Of a DNA stretch of 64,000 nucleotides, positions 1 through 9,353 are shown piece after piece. The position numbers were made by a program, and so were the translations under genes. The notes under the pieces are model-generated. The model did not search any database, was not told the DNA's origin, and worked only from the letters and a program-made list of their open reading frames with translations. Position 1 is the first letter of the stretch. The number at the start of each line of letters is the position of its first letter. Where the stretch lies: positions 62,001 to 126,000 of the forward strand of contig NZNV01000001.1 in the NCBI GenBank assembly GCA_002695025.1, read 5' to 3'. This DNA comes from Owenweeksia sp. (GTDB lineage Bacteria > Bacteroidota > Bacteroidia > Flavobacteriales > Schleiferiaceae).

Positions 1-2151
1 AGCCTTGAAGGTCAGATTAAAGAACTCTATAAAATCAGACATCCGGAAGATCGTTTACGCGAAAAAGACCTGGATGCTGCCTATACAAACTGGCTTAAGG
101 ATAATGATCCTTTTACGTATGGAGTTTGGGTATACTATCCGTGGAATAATGCGCTCGTTCACCTGGTAAACGAAGATGAATTTATTGAGTTAAGGACTTC
201 GCGTAATAAATATAAAATTACCGATGACGAACAGCAGATTCTCTCCCAAAAAATTGTTGGGGTCATAGGTTTGTCCGTTGGTCAATCAGCTGCGGTTACC
301 ATGGCCATTGAACGCATTTTTGGCACTGTACGCATTGCGGATTTTGACACCCTGGAGCTTACTAATCTTAACCGTATACGCAGGGGCGTGGATGCGCTCG
401 GGCAGCCCAAGACCACTATGGTGGCCAGGGAGATTGCGGAGATAGATCCTTTCCTGAAAGTGGAAGTTTACGATGAAGGGATTAACGAAGATAATATTGA
501 CCGTTTTCTTACCGAAGGAGGCCAACTGGATGCACTCATAGAGGAGTGTGATGGTTTGGATATTAAGGTGCTGGCACGTTTAAAGGCCAGGGACTATGGT
601 ATTCCGGTTATCATGGATACCAGTGACCGCGGTCTGCTGGACATTGAGCGTTTTGACCTGGAGCCGGAGCGTCCCATCTTTCATGGATTGGTACCGGAAA
701 GTAAACTGAAAAACCTCAAAGGCCTTACTACGGAGGAAAAGATCCCCTACATCCTGGATATGGTAAATGCGGAAGGCTTTTCTAAACGTTTTAAAGCTTC
801 CATGCTGGAGGTAGACCAAAGCCTTACTACCTGGCCACAATTATCTACTTCTGTAACGATGGGTGGGGCCATGGCTGCAGATCTTTGCAGGCGTGTTCTC
901 CTGGACCAGCTGCATGTTTCCGGTCGTTTTTATATAGATATAGAAGAGCTTATTTCGGATGAACCTGCTGATAAGGTAAAAAATCATGAAAAGTTACGGC
1001 CGGTTCCTTTGGATTTCAGTGAATTGGAGAAAGATTTTGAAAAATATGCGTTAAAACCTGATAATTATGTAAAACTATCAGAAAAAGCCGTCAAAGATTT
1101 GGTAGAGCATGCTACCTTTGCGCCTTCAGGAGGGAATGTCCAGCCATGGAAGTGGTACTACAGGGAAGGAGTATTGTATTTATTCCATGACAGGTCAAAG
1201 TCATATTCATTTCTTGACTACGCTGACCGTGGTTCCATGATTGCGTTGGGAGCTGCCTCTGAAAACATTGTGCAACGGGCCATACAATTGCAATTACATA
1301 CCAACATCCAAACATTTACCGGCAATTATAAGCCGCTGGTAGCAGCATTTACTTTTGAAGACCGCCAGGGCCGGCCTCCCGGCTCCTATGAGAATCTGGC
1401 TTTTATGATTAAAAAGCGTTTGACCAATCGTAAAATGGGAGATAGCAGCCAGCGCATTGATCCGCAGCATATGCAGGAAATCACGGAGCTGGTAGAAGCC
1501 AATGAAGGATATCACTTACACACCGTACAAGATGAAAATGCTATCCGCTCGCTGAGTGAGGTAATTGCCAGGATGGAACGATTGCGCATGCTGGACGAAT
1601 GGGGTCATGAGGACTTTATAAACGAAGCCCGGTGGACCCCGGCACAAGCCAAAGAAACCAGGGATGGTATTGACCTGGCCACGCTGGATCTCAGCCAATC
1701 GGATATTGCCGGTATGCGGCTGCTGAGAGATTCGGACGCCATTGGTTACCTCAGGGAGTGGGACAAGGGAATGGGCTTCCTTACCATGACCCGTAAGGCT
1801 CCGGTTAATTCATCAGCCTTATGTTTGCTTACAGCAGATGAACATTCAAAAAATGCCGTATTTAATGGCGGGCGAATTTTAGAAAGAGCCTGGCTTTACA
1901 TAAATTCGAAGCAGATTGCTATGCAACCGGTTTCCCCCTCTACATTTATGTTTTACAGGTTGGTTATGGACGATCCCGCTTTAAAGGGAAAAACCAGGGC
2001 AGAGATGAAGGAACTAAACAAGGAATTCAAGCAAATCCTGAACCTGCCGGAACAGTCCAATGACTTGTTCCTGTTTCGATTGTTCTATGCTGAAGATCCG
2101 GAGGTTAAGTCGTACCGTTACCCGCTTGAAGATGTATTGTTGATTAACTAG
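1..2151 (+). CDS. E1-like ThiF domain / nitroreductase fusion protein (5' end outside window)
   Basis: The reading frame is open from the first base, so the true start lies upstream and 716 codons are visible. Residues about 80-300 look like an E1/ThiF/MoeB-type adenylating Rossmann domain: VGVIGLSVGQSAA is the nucleotide loop, followed by ADFDTLELTNLNR and GQPKTT, the usual Asp, Asn-Arg and Lys positions. I see no CxxC zinc pair and no obvious catalytic cysteine. Residues about 360-660 resemble an FMN nitroreductase, with FAPSGGNVQPW as the flavin-binding motif. The architecture matches the Rv1355c-type family, whose substrate is unknown to me. The next gene starts 12 bases downstream, and three signalling genes follow in the same direction. 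An internal TTG at 271 is not the start, because it falls inside the nucleotide-binding loop. Confidence 0.8.
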   Translation, partial: SLEGQIKELYKIRHPEDRLREKDLDAAYTNWLKDNDPFTYGVWVYYPWNNALVHLVNEDEFIELRTSRNKYKITDDEQQILSQKIVGVIGLSVGQSAAVTMAIERIFGTVRIADFDTLELTNLNRIRRGVDALGQPKTTMVAREIAEIDPFLKVEVYDEGINEDNIDRFLTEGGQLDALIEECDGLDIKVLARLKARDYGIPVIMDTSDRGLLDIERFDLEPERPIFHGLVPESKLKNLKGLTTEEKIPYILDMVNAEGFSKRFKASMLEVDQSLTTWPQLSTSVTMGGAMAADLCRRVLLDQLHVSGRFYIDIEELISDEPADKVKNHEKLRPVPLDFSELEKDFEKYALKPDNYVKLSEKAVKDLVEHATFAPSGGNVQPWKWYYREGVLYLFHDRSKSYSFLDYADRGSMIALGAASENIVQRAIQLQLHTNIQTFTGNYKPLVAAFTFEDRQGRPPGSYENLAFMIKKRLTNRKMGDSSQRIDPQHMQEITELVEANEGYHLHTVQDENAIRSLSEVIARMERLRMLDEWGHEDFINEARWTPAQAKETRDGIDLATLDLSQSDIAGMRLLRDSDAIGYLREWDKGMGFLTMTRKAPVNSSALCLLTADEHSKNAVFNGGRILERAWLYINSKQIAMQPVSPSTFMFYRLVMDDPALKGKTRAEMKELNKEFKQILNLPEQSNDLFLFRLFYAEDPEVKSYRYPLEDVLLIN

Positions 2152-2163
2152 AAACCAAAGAAT

Positions 2164-2886
2164 TTGCTAAAGATAAGGGCATACAGGGCAATTGATGACA
2201 TTGGGTCGTGCGAGAAATATGCCATCGGACATGAAAACGTACTGAAAAGCTACGGTATTACCAAAGTAACCTCGGCTAACTACGAGTGGTTTTACAACCC
2301 TGAAGTATACGTAATTGCGGTGGAGGATGGTGATGAAGTGCTGGGGGGTGCCCGCATTCATGGCTCCGGAGGAAACCAGCCTCTGCCAATAGAAGAGGCC
2401 ATAGGGTACATGGATCCCAGTATTTATGAACTGGTGCGTAACTTTAAAAAGGAAAAAACCGGTGAATTATGTGGCCTCTGGAATTCCAGGGCTATTGCCG
2501 GTAAAGGTCTCAGTGTGATCCTTACCAAGGCCTGCGTGGCTAAAGTGGGGGTTGCCATTGCCAACGTTTTGGAACTGCGCAGTTTGTTTGTATTATGTGC
2601 GCCTTATACCGTTAAAATGGTAGAAGAGGTGGGCTTTGAAATAATTACTTCCCTAGGTGAAGAAGGTACGTTCCCTTACCCCAAGGATGATATGATTGCC
2701 ACGGCTTTAATGATACGGGATGTGGCGGGCCTTACCAAAGCGGATAGAGATAAGCGTGACGATATTTTTAACTTAAGACATATTCCGCGCCAGGTGCGGA
2801 AAGAACAAGGAACCCAGGGATTGCTGGACATTGAATACGATTTATATATACCACACCTTGATGAAGAAAAAGAAGGTTTTTCTTAA
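2164..2886 (+). CDS. GNAT-like N-acyltransferase
   Basis: This 240-residue protein probably starts at TTG, 12 bases after the E1/nitroreductase gene. The N-terminal half (KIRAYRAIDD, then VYVIAVEDGDEVLGGARIH) looks like the first strands of a GNAT fold. ELCGLWNSRAIAGKGLS is where the acyl-CoA-binding loop would be expected, and MVEEVGFEIITSLGEEG resembles the last GNAT strand. The substrate is unknown. The long C-terminal tail after residue 190 is not part of a minimal GNAT domain. Its last 26 bases overlap the start of the sensor kinase, which implies translational coupling. Its position between an E1-like enzyme and two-component genes suggests a shared pathway, but that is inference from context only. 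Confidence 0.65.
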   Translation: MLKIRAYRAIDDIGSCEKYAIGHENVLKSYGITKVTSANYEWFYNPEVYVIAVEDGDEVLGGARIHGSGGNQPLPIEEAIGYMDPSIYELVRNFKKEKTGELCGLWNSRAIAGKGLSVILTKACVAKVGVAIANVLELRSLFVLCAPYTVKMVEEVGFEIITSLGEEGTFPYPKDDMIATALMIRDVAGLTKADRDKRDDIFNLRHIPRQVRKEQGTQGLLDIEYDLYIPHLDEEKEGFS

Positions 2887-5023
2887 ACTATTCTTACTAT
2901 TGACACTGGTCTCGGGATCATTGTCCACCACCTATGGCCAGCTGATAGTAGGGCCCCAGAAGAAATCCAATATCGGTAAAAACCTGATGCTGCTGAATGA
3001 CAGCAGCTGTTCGGGTCTCCAACAAATAATCTCCGCACAATTTACGCCTGAAGAAGATAATGTACCTCTGTATGAAGGTTCAGAAGGTTGCCGGTGGTTC
3101 AGGTTGCCACTGGTGAATCACTCCGGTGAAGATCAATTGGTGCTGGAAATTTACAACCCCACCATTGACTTTGTGGAGTTGCATTATCGCGGACCCAATG
3201 GCGAATGGATCGTAAAGCGCCAGGGACGTAGTATACCAACGCCCCATTGGGATTTTAAACTTCCCAATCTCCTGTTTGAACTGGATATTGAAGACAGTGC
3301 CAGCCAGGATATTTACTTGCGGGTTCAAAATCCAGAGCAGTTCAGCCTACCCGTTAACATCGGGGTTAAGGATGAAATAATGATTGCCAGTTTTGGAGAT
3401 CAGGTGCTTTTTGGTCTGTATGCCGGTATCATGCTGGCTCTGTTCTTTTACAATATCTTCATCTATTTTTCAGTACGGGACCGCAGCTATATTTTTTACG
3501 TGGCTCATACCCTTTTTGTATTGCTTACCCAGGCTTCAGCTTTTGGTTATGCGGCTTTATACCTGTGGCCTAATAGCCCGTGGTTGGCTGAGCGTAGCTT
3601 TGTACTCTTTACCTGTTTAGTGAGCCTGGCCGGTATCCGTTTCTTTTTTGAATTCCTGAAAGTCCGGGATTTCCTGCCCCGTTTTTACCTGTTCTTCCGG
3701 GGGCTGGAATTTATTTATCTGGGCATTATACTCATTGAGATCCTCAACCTGAGGAACCTGGCCTACCAGATACTTTTTCCCCTCCAGGGGCTGATCGTCA
3801 TCAGCATTTTTACAGCTTCACTGATGATTTTGCGCAGAGGATACCAGCCAGCCAAGATCTACGTGCTAAGCTGGAGCGTACTGTTGATAGGCGTTCTGAT
3901 ATTTACGCTCAAGGATTTTAGTATACTGCCCTATAACTACCTTACCGTACACACTATTCAGATAGGTTCCGCGCTGGAAGCTATTCTGCTGTCCTTCGCA
4001 CTGGCGGATAAGATCAACATCCTGAAGAGGGAGAAAGAAGAATCGCAGATGGAATCCTTGCGGGTTTCACAGGAAAATGAGAAGATCATACGGGAACAAA
4101 ATGTGGTTTTGGAACAAAGAGTACTGGAACGCACTATGGAATTGCAGGAAGCCAATGAAGAGTTGCAGGTAACCCTGGCCAATCTTAAAGATACCCAGAC
4201 CCAACTGGTTGATGCGGAAAAAATGGCCTCCCTCGGTCAGCTTACAGCCGGTATAGCCCATGAGATCAACAACCCCATCAATTTTGTGACTTCCAATATT
4301 GCTCCTTTGCGCAGAGACCTCCTGGAAATCTATGAAATTGTGGATACCTATGCCTCTGTACCGTTAGATAACCCCCGTGAAGCTTTGGAAAAAGCGCATG
4401 AACTTCAGGAGGATTATGACTTCGAATATCTGAAGGAGGAAATCGAATCCCTCGTGGATGGAATTTCAGATGGGGCGACCCGCACATCGGAAATTGTAAA
4501 AGGTTTACGTACCTTTAGTCGTCTTGATGAAGATGACATCAAGCAAATTAGTGTTGAAGAAGGCTTGAACAGCACGCTGGTTTTGCTGCGTAATAAAACC
4601 AAGGATCTGATAGATATTGAAACGGATTATGAGCCTGGACTTCCTGAAATTGAGTGTTTTCCAGGAAAATTGAACCAGGTTTTCATGAATATTTTGTCCA
4701 ACGGCATTTATGCGGTTAACGCCAAACGATACGAAGAGGGAGAGCAGCCTAAGCTGACCATCAAAACCCGTAAAACCGAAGGCAGCCGGGTTAGTGTGTA
4801 TCTGGGCGATAACGGTATCGGAATGGATGAAGCCACTAAGAAAAAGATATTTGAACCCTTTTTTACCACTAAAGACGTTGGAGAAGGAACCGGTTTGGGA
4901 ATGTCCATAGTTTTCAAGATTATTGAAAAACACAACGGAACAATAGCCGTAAACAGCGAGCCCGGTAAGGGAACTGAATTTATAATAACTTTGCCAATGA
5001 GCCAGCCAAATTTATCGGAATGA
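2861..5023 (+). CDS. 7TMR-DISM sensor histidine kinase
   Basis: The ATG at 2861 is chosen because it gives a clean signal peptide (MKKKKVFLKLFLLLTLVSG... ending TTYGQ); an upstream in-frame TTG at 2831 would bury it. The 720 residues show an extracellular sensory domain (about 40-180, DISMED2-like), seven hydrophobic segments (about 190-390, 7TMR-DISM), a coiled coil (about 390-460), a HisKA domain with the phospho-acceptor His467 in AGIAHEINNP, and an HATPase domain with DNGIGMDEATKKKIFEPFFTT and GTGLGMS. The 7TMR-DISM extracellular domain is often a carbohydrate-binding-like fold, but the ligand here is unknown. The gene overlaps the GNAT-like gene by 26 bases and the next gene by 4 (ATGA), so it sits in a coupled operon. 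Likely partners are the two receivers downstream. Confidence 0.9.
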   Translation: MKKKKVFLKLFLLLTLVSGSLSTTYGQLIVGPQKKSNIGKNLMLLNDSSCSGLQQIISAQFTPEEDNVPLYEGSEGCRWFRLPLVNHSGEDQLVLEIYNPTIDFVELHYRGPNGEWIVKRQGRSIPTPHWDFKLPNLLFELDIEDSASQDIYLRVQNPEQFSLPVNIGVKDEIMIASFGDQVLFGLYAGIMLALFFYNIFIYFSVRDRSYIFYVAHTLFVLLTQASAFGYAALYLWPNSPWLAERSFVLFTCLVSLAGIRFFFEFLKVRDFLPRFYLFFRGLEFIYLGIILIEILNLRNLAYQILFPLQGLIVISIFTASLMILRRGYQPAKIYVLSWSVLLIGVLIFTLKDFSILPYNYLTVHTIQIGSALEAILLSFALADKINILKREKEESQMESLRVSQENEKIIREQNVVLEQRVLERTMELQEANEELQVTLANLKDTQTQLVDAEKMASLGQLTAGIAHEINNPINFVTSNIAPLRRDLLEIYEIVDTYASVPLDNPREALEKAHELQEDYDFEYLKEEIESLVDGISDGATRTSEIVKGLRTFSRLDEDDIKQISVEEGLNSTLVLLRNKTKDLIDIETDYEPGLPEIECFPGKLNQVFMNILSNGIYAVNAKRYEEGEQPKLTIKTRKTEGSRVSVYLGDNGIGMDEATKKKIFEPFFTTKDVGEGTGLGMSIVFKIIEKHNGTIAVNSEPGKGTEFIITLPMSQPNLSE

Positions 5024-6120
5024 CCTCTACTCAATCAAAAAAGCACATCAAAGTGTTGTACCTTGATGACGAGGACAACAACTTAAGGTCGTTTAAAGCG
5101 GCTTTCAGGAGGGAATATGACATTTATACCGCTAACACTTCCGAGCAGGCCTACGAGGTGATTAAATCGGTAAGACCTCAGGTAATATTTTCCGACCAGC
5201 GTATGCCGGTAACCACCGGGGTTGATTTTTTCAATGCCGTACGGCAAATTTTTCCTGACCCGGTACGTATTCTCATAACCGGTTATACCGATATCAATGA
5301 CATTATAGAGGCTATCAACAAGGGCCATATCTACCGCTACATTACCAAACCCTGGAATGAGCATGAGATTCGCGTGGCTATTGACAATGCCTATGATCTT
5401 TACCTTACCCGCAGAAAGCTGGAGAATAAGGTAGAAGAACTGGAGAAGATAAACCATGAGCTCAGCCGCTTCATTTATAGTGCTTCTCATGATCTCAGGG
5501 CTCCGCTGGCCACTTCACTGGGAGTTATTCGTGTAGCTAACCATGAAGTAAATGATCCCCTTGCCAAGGATTACTTCGAGAAGATCGAAAAGAGTGTGAA
5601 AAAACTGGACGTTTTTGTACACCATATTATTGACTACTACAAGAACGCGAAGAAGGAGGAAGATATTCACGAGATCAAATTTGAAGATGTACTGGAAGAA
5701 GTTATAGAAACCGTTAGAAGCGGTTTGGGAACTTCGGATCCCCAAATAGAATGGGAGGTACACCAGGAAAATAAATTTATGGGTGATGAATTCCGTTTGA
5801 GGATCATACTCAGTCACCTGATCAGTAACGCTATTAAATTTAAGAGGAACGATCAGGAAGAAGCCAAAGTAGATATTATGATCAAGTCGGATCTGGAAAT
5901 TGCCCTTCTTGAAGTGAGGGATGCCGGTATGGGAATTTTGGAAGAACATATCCATAAGGTATTCCATATGTTCTTTAAGTCCGGTGATGAACGCACAGGT
6001 TCCGGTATTGGTTTGTATATAGTAAAGGAAGCACTAAATAAAATGGGTGGTTCCATATCGGTAAGATCCAAGCCTCATGAAGGCACCATTTTCACCATAA
6101 AAATACCTAACAAGCTATGA
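5020..6120 (+). CDS. Receiver domain-histidine kinase, soluble
   Basis: A 366-residue cytosolic protein. An N-terminal receiver (about 10-125) has the acidic pair in LYLDDEDN, the phospho-acceptor Asp59 in FSDQRMP, a conserved Thr in ITGYTD and Lys110 in ITKPW. A coiled linker (about 130-150) leads to a HisKA domain with His157 in SASHDLRAP, and then an HATPase domain with DAGMGI and GSGIGLYIVKEAL. No membrane segment or signal peptide is seen. It overlaps the upstream kinase by ATGA and the downstream receiver by ATGA. Domain order across the three genes is His, Asp-His, Asp, so a phosphorelay from the membrane sensor through this protein to the last receiver is plausible but not shown. Confidence 0.88.
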   Translation: MTSTQSKKHIKVLYLDDEDNNLRSFKAAFRREYDIYTANTSEQAYEVIKSVRPQVIFSDQRMPVTTGVDFFNAVRQIFPDPVRILITGYTDINDIIEAINKGHIYRYITKPWNEHEIRVAIDNAYDLYLTRRKLENKVEELEKINHELSRFIYSASHDLRAPLATSLGVIRVANHEVNDPLAKDYFEKIEKSVKKLDVFVHHIIDYYKNAKKEEDIHEIKFEDVLEEVIETVRSGLGTSDPQIEWEVHQENKFMGDEFRLRIILSHLISNAIKFKRNDQEEAKVDIMIKSDLEIALLEVRDAGMGILEEHIHKVFHMFFKSGDERTGSGIGLYIVKEALNKMGGSISVRSKPHEGTIFTIKIPNKL

Positions 6121-6521
6121 GTGATGCGATGTTAGGTATAGTCATGATCATTGATGATAACCCTACGGACAGGTTTGTGCACCGGAAGTTGTTGGAGATC
6201 CATAAGATAGCCGACAATATTATAGAGTTTGAATCCGGGAAAGCTGCTCTTCAACATTTAAAAGCGGTGGAAACAGAATCCGAACTACCGGATGTAATCC
6301 TCCTGGATATTATGATGCCGGAAATGGATGGTTTTGATTTCCTGGTGCATTTTGCTAACCTCAAGGATCGCTTTGATAAAGTGCCGGATATTTATATGCT
6401 CAGCTCTACGGATGATGAGAAAGATATACAGCGGGTTCGTAACAATCCGCTGGTGAGGAAAATGCTTCGTAAACCCTTTTCCCCGGACTCTTTCAAAAAG
6501 CTCCTTAGTACTCGGACTTAA
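6117..6521 (+). CDS. Single-domain response regulator
   Basis: A 134-residue stand-alone receiver with no output domain. The acidic pair is in MIIDDNP, the phospho-acceptor is Asp64 in [12 protein letters not shown], and the conserved lysine is Lys119 in LRKPFSPD. It overlaps the receiver-kinase gene by ATGA, so it is very likely made from the same message. Lone receivers of this kind act through protein-protein contact or as the end or an intermediate of a phosphorelay, so the output is not visible here. Its last 17 bases overlap the 3' end of the convergent prfC gene. Confidence 0.88.
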   Translation: MSDAMLGIVMIIDDNPTDRFVHRKLLEIHKIADNIIEFESGKAALQHLKAVETESELPDVILLDIMMPEMDGFDFLVHFANLKDRFDKVPDIYMLSSTDDEKDIQRVRNNPLVRKMLRKPFSPDSFKKLLSTRT

Positions 6522-8088
6522 GGTGAAATTTAAGCTTATCGAACTTCTCACGGGCCATATTCAGGCTGAATGAAGAATCCGCCAGGAAAACCAGCCGGTC
6601 AAACTTATCCCTGGCCAGGTAACGTGATTTAAGGCGGCTGAACTCAGCCAGTTGCTCATCATCATGGGATTCTACCCAACAAGCCTTATAGGCCTGGTAA
6701 TTCTCATAGGTACACTTAGCCCCGTATTCATGCTCCAGGCGGTATTGGATCACCTCATACTGTAGCGCGCCCACCGTACCAATAATCTTTCGGCCGTTAT
6801 TTTCAAGGGTAAAAAGCTGGGCCACACCTTCATCCATCAACTGGTCAATTCCCTTATTCAGCTGTTTGGCTTTCATAGGGTCTGCATTATTGATAAAGCG
6901 AAAATGTTCCGGTGAAAAGCTGGGAATACCTTTAAATTCCAATTCTTCACCTGAAGTAAGGGTATCGCCAATCCTGAAGTTGCCGGTATCATGCAGGCCC
7001 ACAATATCTCCTGGAAAGGCTTCATCAACCACACTTTTTTTGGACGCCATAAAGGCGGTGGGGTTGCTGAATTTAAGGTCCTTACCCAAGCGTACGTGCT
7101 TATAGGAAGTATTGCGTTCAAACTTTCCGGAAACGATCTTCAAAAACGCCAGGCGATCACGGTGCTTGGGATCCATATTGGCGTGGATCTTAAACACAAA
7201 GCCTGAAAATACTTTTTCAGCCGGATCTACCGTTCTCTGCTCCGAGGTTTTCGGAAGGGGAGGGGGAGCAATTTCCACGAAGCAATTGAGAAGCTCCTGA
7301 ACCCCGAAGTTGTTGAGGGCGCTACCAAAGAACACCGGTGAAAGCTTACCTTCCAGGTAGATTTGCCGGTCAAATTCGGGATAAACCCCATTTACAAGCT
7401 CAATATCTTCCCGCAGGTCATTAGCATAACTTTCCCCTACGCTTTTATCAAGGGTAGGATCTTCCAGGCTGTCTATTTTGATGCTCCTGGCAATCTTCTG
7501 CTTTTTCTGTTCGGTATAGAGCTGCAGGTTTTTTTCCCAGATATTGTATACACCCTTAAAATCCTGTCCCATCCCTATGGGCCAGCTCAAAGGACAAACG
7601 GTAAGCCCGAGTTTCTGCTCGATCTCATCCAGCAGATCATACGCGTCTTTACCTTCACGGTCCAGTTTGTTGATGAACACAATAACAGGTGTATCGCGCA
7701 TGCGACAGACTTCTACCAGCTTTTCGGTTTGAGCCTCCACACCCTTGGCCACATCAATAACTACAATAACACTGTCAACCGCAGTTAGTGTGCGGTAGGT
7801 GTCTTCTGCAAAATCCTGGTGACCCGGGGTGTCCAGGATATTGATCTTTTTCTCGCGGTACTCAAAACCCATTACAGAAGTAGCCACGGAAATACCCCTC
7901 TGTCTTTCAATTTCCATGAAATCGGAGGTGGCTCCTTTCTTGATCTTATTGGACTTTACGGCCCCGGCTTCCTGTATGGCGCCACCGTATAAAAGCAGCT
8001 TTTCCGTAAGGGTCGTCTTCCCGGCATCAGGGTGTGAGATGATCCCAAACGTACGCCTGCGTTGTATTTCTTCCTTTATCGTGCTCAT
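6505..8088 (-). CDS. prfC: Peptide chain release factor 3
   Basis: A 527-residue translational GTPase that recycles RF1/RF2 from the ribosome after peptide release. The G1 motif is [12 protein letters not shown] near the N terminus, G3 is DTPGHQDF and G4 is FINKLDRE. The C-terminal part ([17 protein letters not shown]) is typical of RF3 and separates it from EF-G. The start is set at the ATG at 8088 ([18 protein letters not shown]): that gives the usual RF3 length, and a promoter-like element lies just upstream. A longer frame to 8172 would add 28 residues that do not look like RF3. The gene is convergent with the lone receiver gene and divergent from the MerR gene. Confidence 0.95.
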   Translation of the reverse strand: MSTIKEEIQRRRTFGIISHPDAGKTTLTEKLLLYGGAIQEAGAVKSNKIKKGATSDFMEIERQRGISVATSVMGFEYREKKINILDTPGHQDFAEDTYRTLTAVDSVIVVIDVAKGVEAQTEKLVEVCRMRDTPVIVFINKLDREGKDAYDLLDEIEQKLGLTVCPLSWPIGMGQDFKGVYNIWEKNLQLYTEQKKQKIARSIKIDSLEDPTLDKSVGESYANDLREDIELVNGVYPEFDRQIYLEGKLSPVFFGSALNNFGVQELLNCFVEIAPPPLPKTSEQRTVDPAEKVFSGFVFKIHANMDPKHRDRLAFLKIVSGKFERNTSYKHVRLGKDLKFSNPTAFMASKKSVVDEAFPGDIVGLHDTGNFRIGDTLTSGEELEFKGIPSFSPEHFRFINNADPMKAKQLNKGIDQLMDEGVAQLFTLENNGRKIIGTVGALQYEVIQYRLEHEYGAKCTYENYQAYKACWVESHDDEQLAEFSRLKSRYLARDKFDRLVFLADSSFSLNMAREKFDKLKFHLKSEY

Positions 8089-8097
8089 AGCGGCCGG

Positions 8098-8129
8098 CAA
8101 ATGTACTAACTTGTACAGGGTATAGCGAA
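8098..8129 (-). promoter_or_regulatory. Putative prfC promoter
   Basis: Read on the minus strand, TACATTTG (8105-8098) fits the Bacteroidota -7 consensus TAnnTTTG. TTCG (8129-8126) lies 20 bases upstream where TTTG is expected. The -7 box ends 9 bases before the chosen prfC start, so the leader would be very short. One mismatch in the upstream box; the call is by eye. Confidence 0.42.
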
Positions 8130-8250
8130 TTTTTTTACCTTTGTTGAAGATTTTCACCAGTTCATTGAACAAAAATTTTTAAGCTTCGTTTTAATCTAGT
8201 GGTAAAGGGTAAAAACTCCTTCATCAAAGAGTGGATCGATGTAATGTTGA

Positions 8251-9141
8251 ATGGAATCTAAATACTCAATAAAAGACTTAGAACAGCTATCCGGGATTAA
8301 GGCTCACACCTTACGTGCCTGGGAGCAGCGTTATAACCTTATTGAACCGCTCCGCACGGACACCAATATTCGTTATTATATAGATGAACACCTCAAAAAG
8401 GTGTTGAATATTGCCGTTTTAGTAAAGAGCGGTATGCGCATAAGCAAGGTGGCTGAACTTTCTTCTGACGAGTTGCGGACTGCGGTTATAGACGCAGGGC
8501 GTTACCAGGGTAATTATGACAGCCAGATCAATGCGATGAAGATCTCCATGATGGAGTTTGATGAGTATCTATTTGAATCCATCTTCAATAAATGTCTCAT
8601 CCAGTTCGGTACTGAAGAAACCTTAACCCGTATTGTTGGTGCCTTTATCCAACAGGTAGGGTTGCTTTGGCAAGCGGGTGCCATTACCATTAGCAATGAG
8701 CATTTTATCTCCAACCTCATCAAGCAAAAGCTCTTTTCGATTATAGACCAAACCATGCTGCCCAACCCTAAGCAGGGGAAAAGTTATGTATTGTATCTTC
8801 CTGCTGATGAATTGCACGAACTGGGGCTGCTTTATCTGTATTACTTTCTTAAAAAACAGGGTCACAGGGTAATTTATCTTGGTCAGTCCGTACCTCTTGA
8901 ATACGTGAAAGAGGTTGCAGAGCGTACCCATATTGATCAGTTTATTACCATTTTCACCACCCGTCCTCACTTTGAGGAATTCGACATCTATTTTGACCGG
9001 ATGGGTGAAATGTTTGACCCTGCCAATTACAAGTTCTTTGTAACTGGCCTGCAGGTTAATCAATATCAGGGTACCAAGGTGCCTGGTTATGTTGAGATGT
9101 GCCCTGACATTGAGACGCTCAAGCGAAACTTCGTTCAATAA
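8251..9141 (+). CDS. MerR-type regulator with CarH-like cobalamin-binding domain
   Basis: A 296-residue protein. Residues 1-70 are a MerR winged helix (YSIKDLEQLSGIKAHTLRAW, then IRYYIDEHLKKVLNI). Residues about 85-165 match the helical cap domain of CarH-type B12 photoreceptors, with Trp140, nine residues, then Glu150-His151: the W-x9-EH signature. Residues about 178-290 are a Rossmann-like cobalamin domain in which His189 of DELHELG lies where CarH has its lower axial histidine. The later GG motif of B12 domains is replaced by TG (FFVTGLQ). CarH proteins bind DNA in the dark with adenosylcobalamin and release it in light, typically controlling carotenoid genes. The gene lies directly upstream of an ECF factor and crtI/crtB, which fits that role. 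B12 binding is inferred. Confidence 0.85.
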   Translation: MESKYSIKDLEQLSGIKAHTLRAWEQRYNLIEPLRTDTNIRYYIDEHLKKVLNIAVLVKSGMRISKVAELSSDELRTAVIDAGRYQGNYDSQINAMKISMMEFDEYLFESIFNKCLIQFGTEETLTRIVGAFIQQVGLLWQAGAITISNEHFISNLIKQKLFSIIDQTMLPNPKQGKSYVLYLPADELHELGLLYLYYFLKKQGHRVIYLGQSVPLEYVKEVAERTHIDQFITIFTTRPHFEEFDIYFDRMGEMFDPANYKFFVTGLQVNQYQGTKVPGYVEMCPDIETLKRNFVQ

Positions 9142-9258
9142 TTCTCCTTTCTTGTTTAGGTGACGAACCTTTCCTGTTCTGCTAAATTCAGTAGGTTCTA
9201 TTTTTAAGACATTGATTTTCAATGATTTTAGAACGGCTTGGTTTATTCGCTATAGTAA

Positions 9259-9352
9259 AATCTTTACATAAAAGTTTGTGCATCTGGAATTCTTGTTTAA
9301 CTTTGGAGTAGATTTACTTAAACAAATAACAAACAACATCTAATCTTTACAT
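9259..9352 (+). repeat. Pair of 11-bp direct repeats flanking the sigma-factor promoter
   Basis: AATCTTTACAT occurs identically at 9259-9269 and at 9342-9352, on either side of the promoter at 9275-9305. The second copy abuts the sigma gene start codon. Each contains TTTACA, which fits the TnTACA core I recall for CarH operators. They are candidate binding sites for the adjacent MerR protein. CarH operators are normally tandem, whereas these are 83 bases apart, so the assignment is tentative. Confidence 0.35.
9275..9305 (+). promoter_or_regulatory. Consensus Bacteroidota promoter of the sigma-crt operon
   Basis: TTTG at 9275-9278, a 19-base spacer, then TAACTTTG at 9298-9305. This matches the Bacteroidota primary-sigma consensus TTTG-N(17-23)-TAnnTTTG exactly. 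Transcription would begin a few bases after 9305, giving a leader of roughly 40 bases before the sigma-factor ATG at 9354. The strong match suggests high intrinsic activity held in check by a repressor, consistent with the neighbouring MerR gene. Confidence 0.65.
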
Positions 9353-9353
9353 T

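Noticed and set aside
271-2151. TTG at 271 as the start of the E1-like/nitroreductase protein
   Set aside because: It lies inside the GLSVGQSAA nucleotide-binding loop, and the frame is open back to the window edge.
8089-8172. 28-residue N-terminal extension of release factor 3
   Set aside because: It gives an atypical N terminus and would run through a good -7 promoter box; ATG 8088 gives the normal RF3 length.
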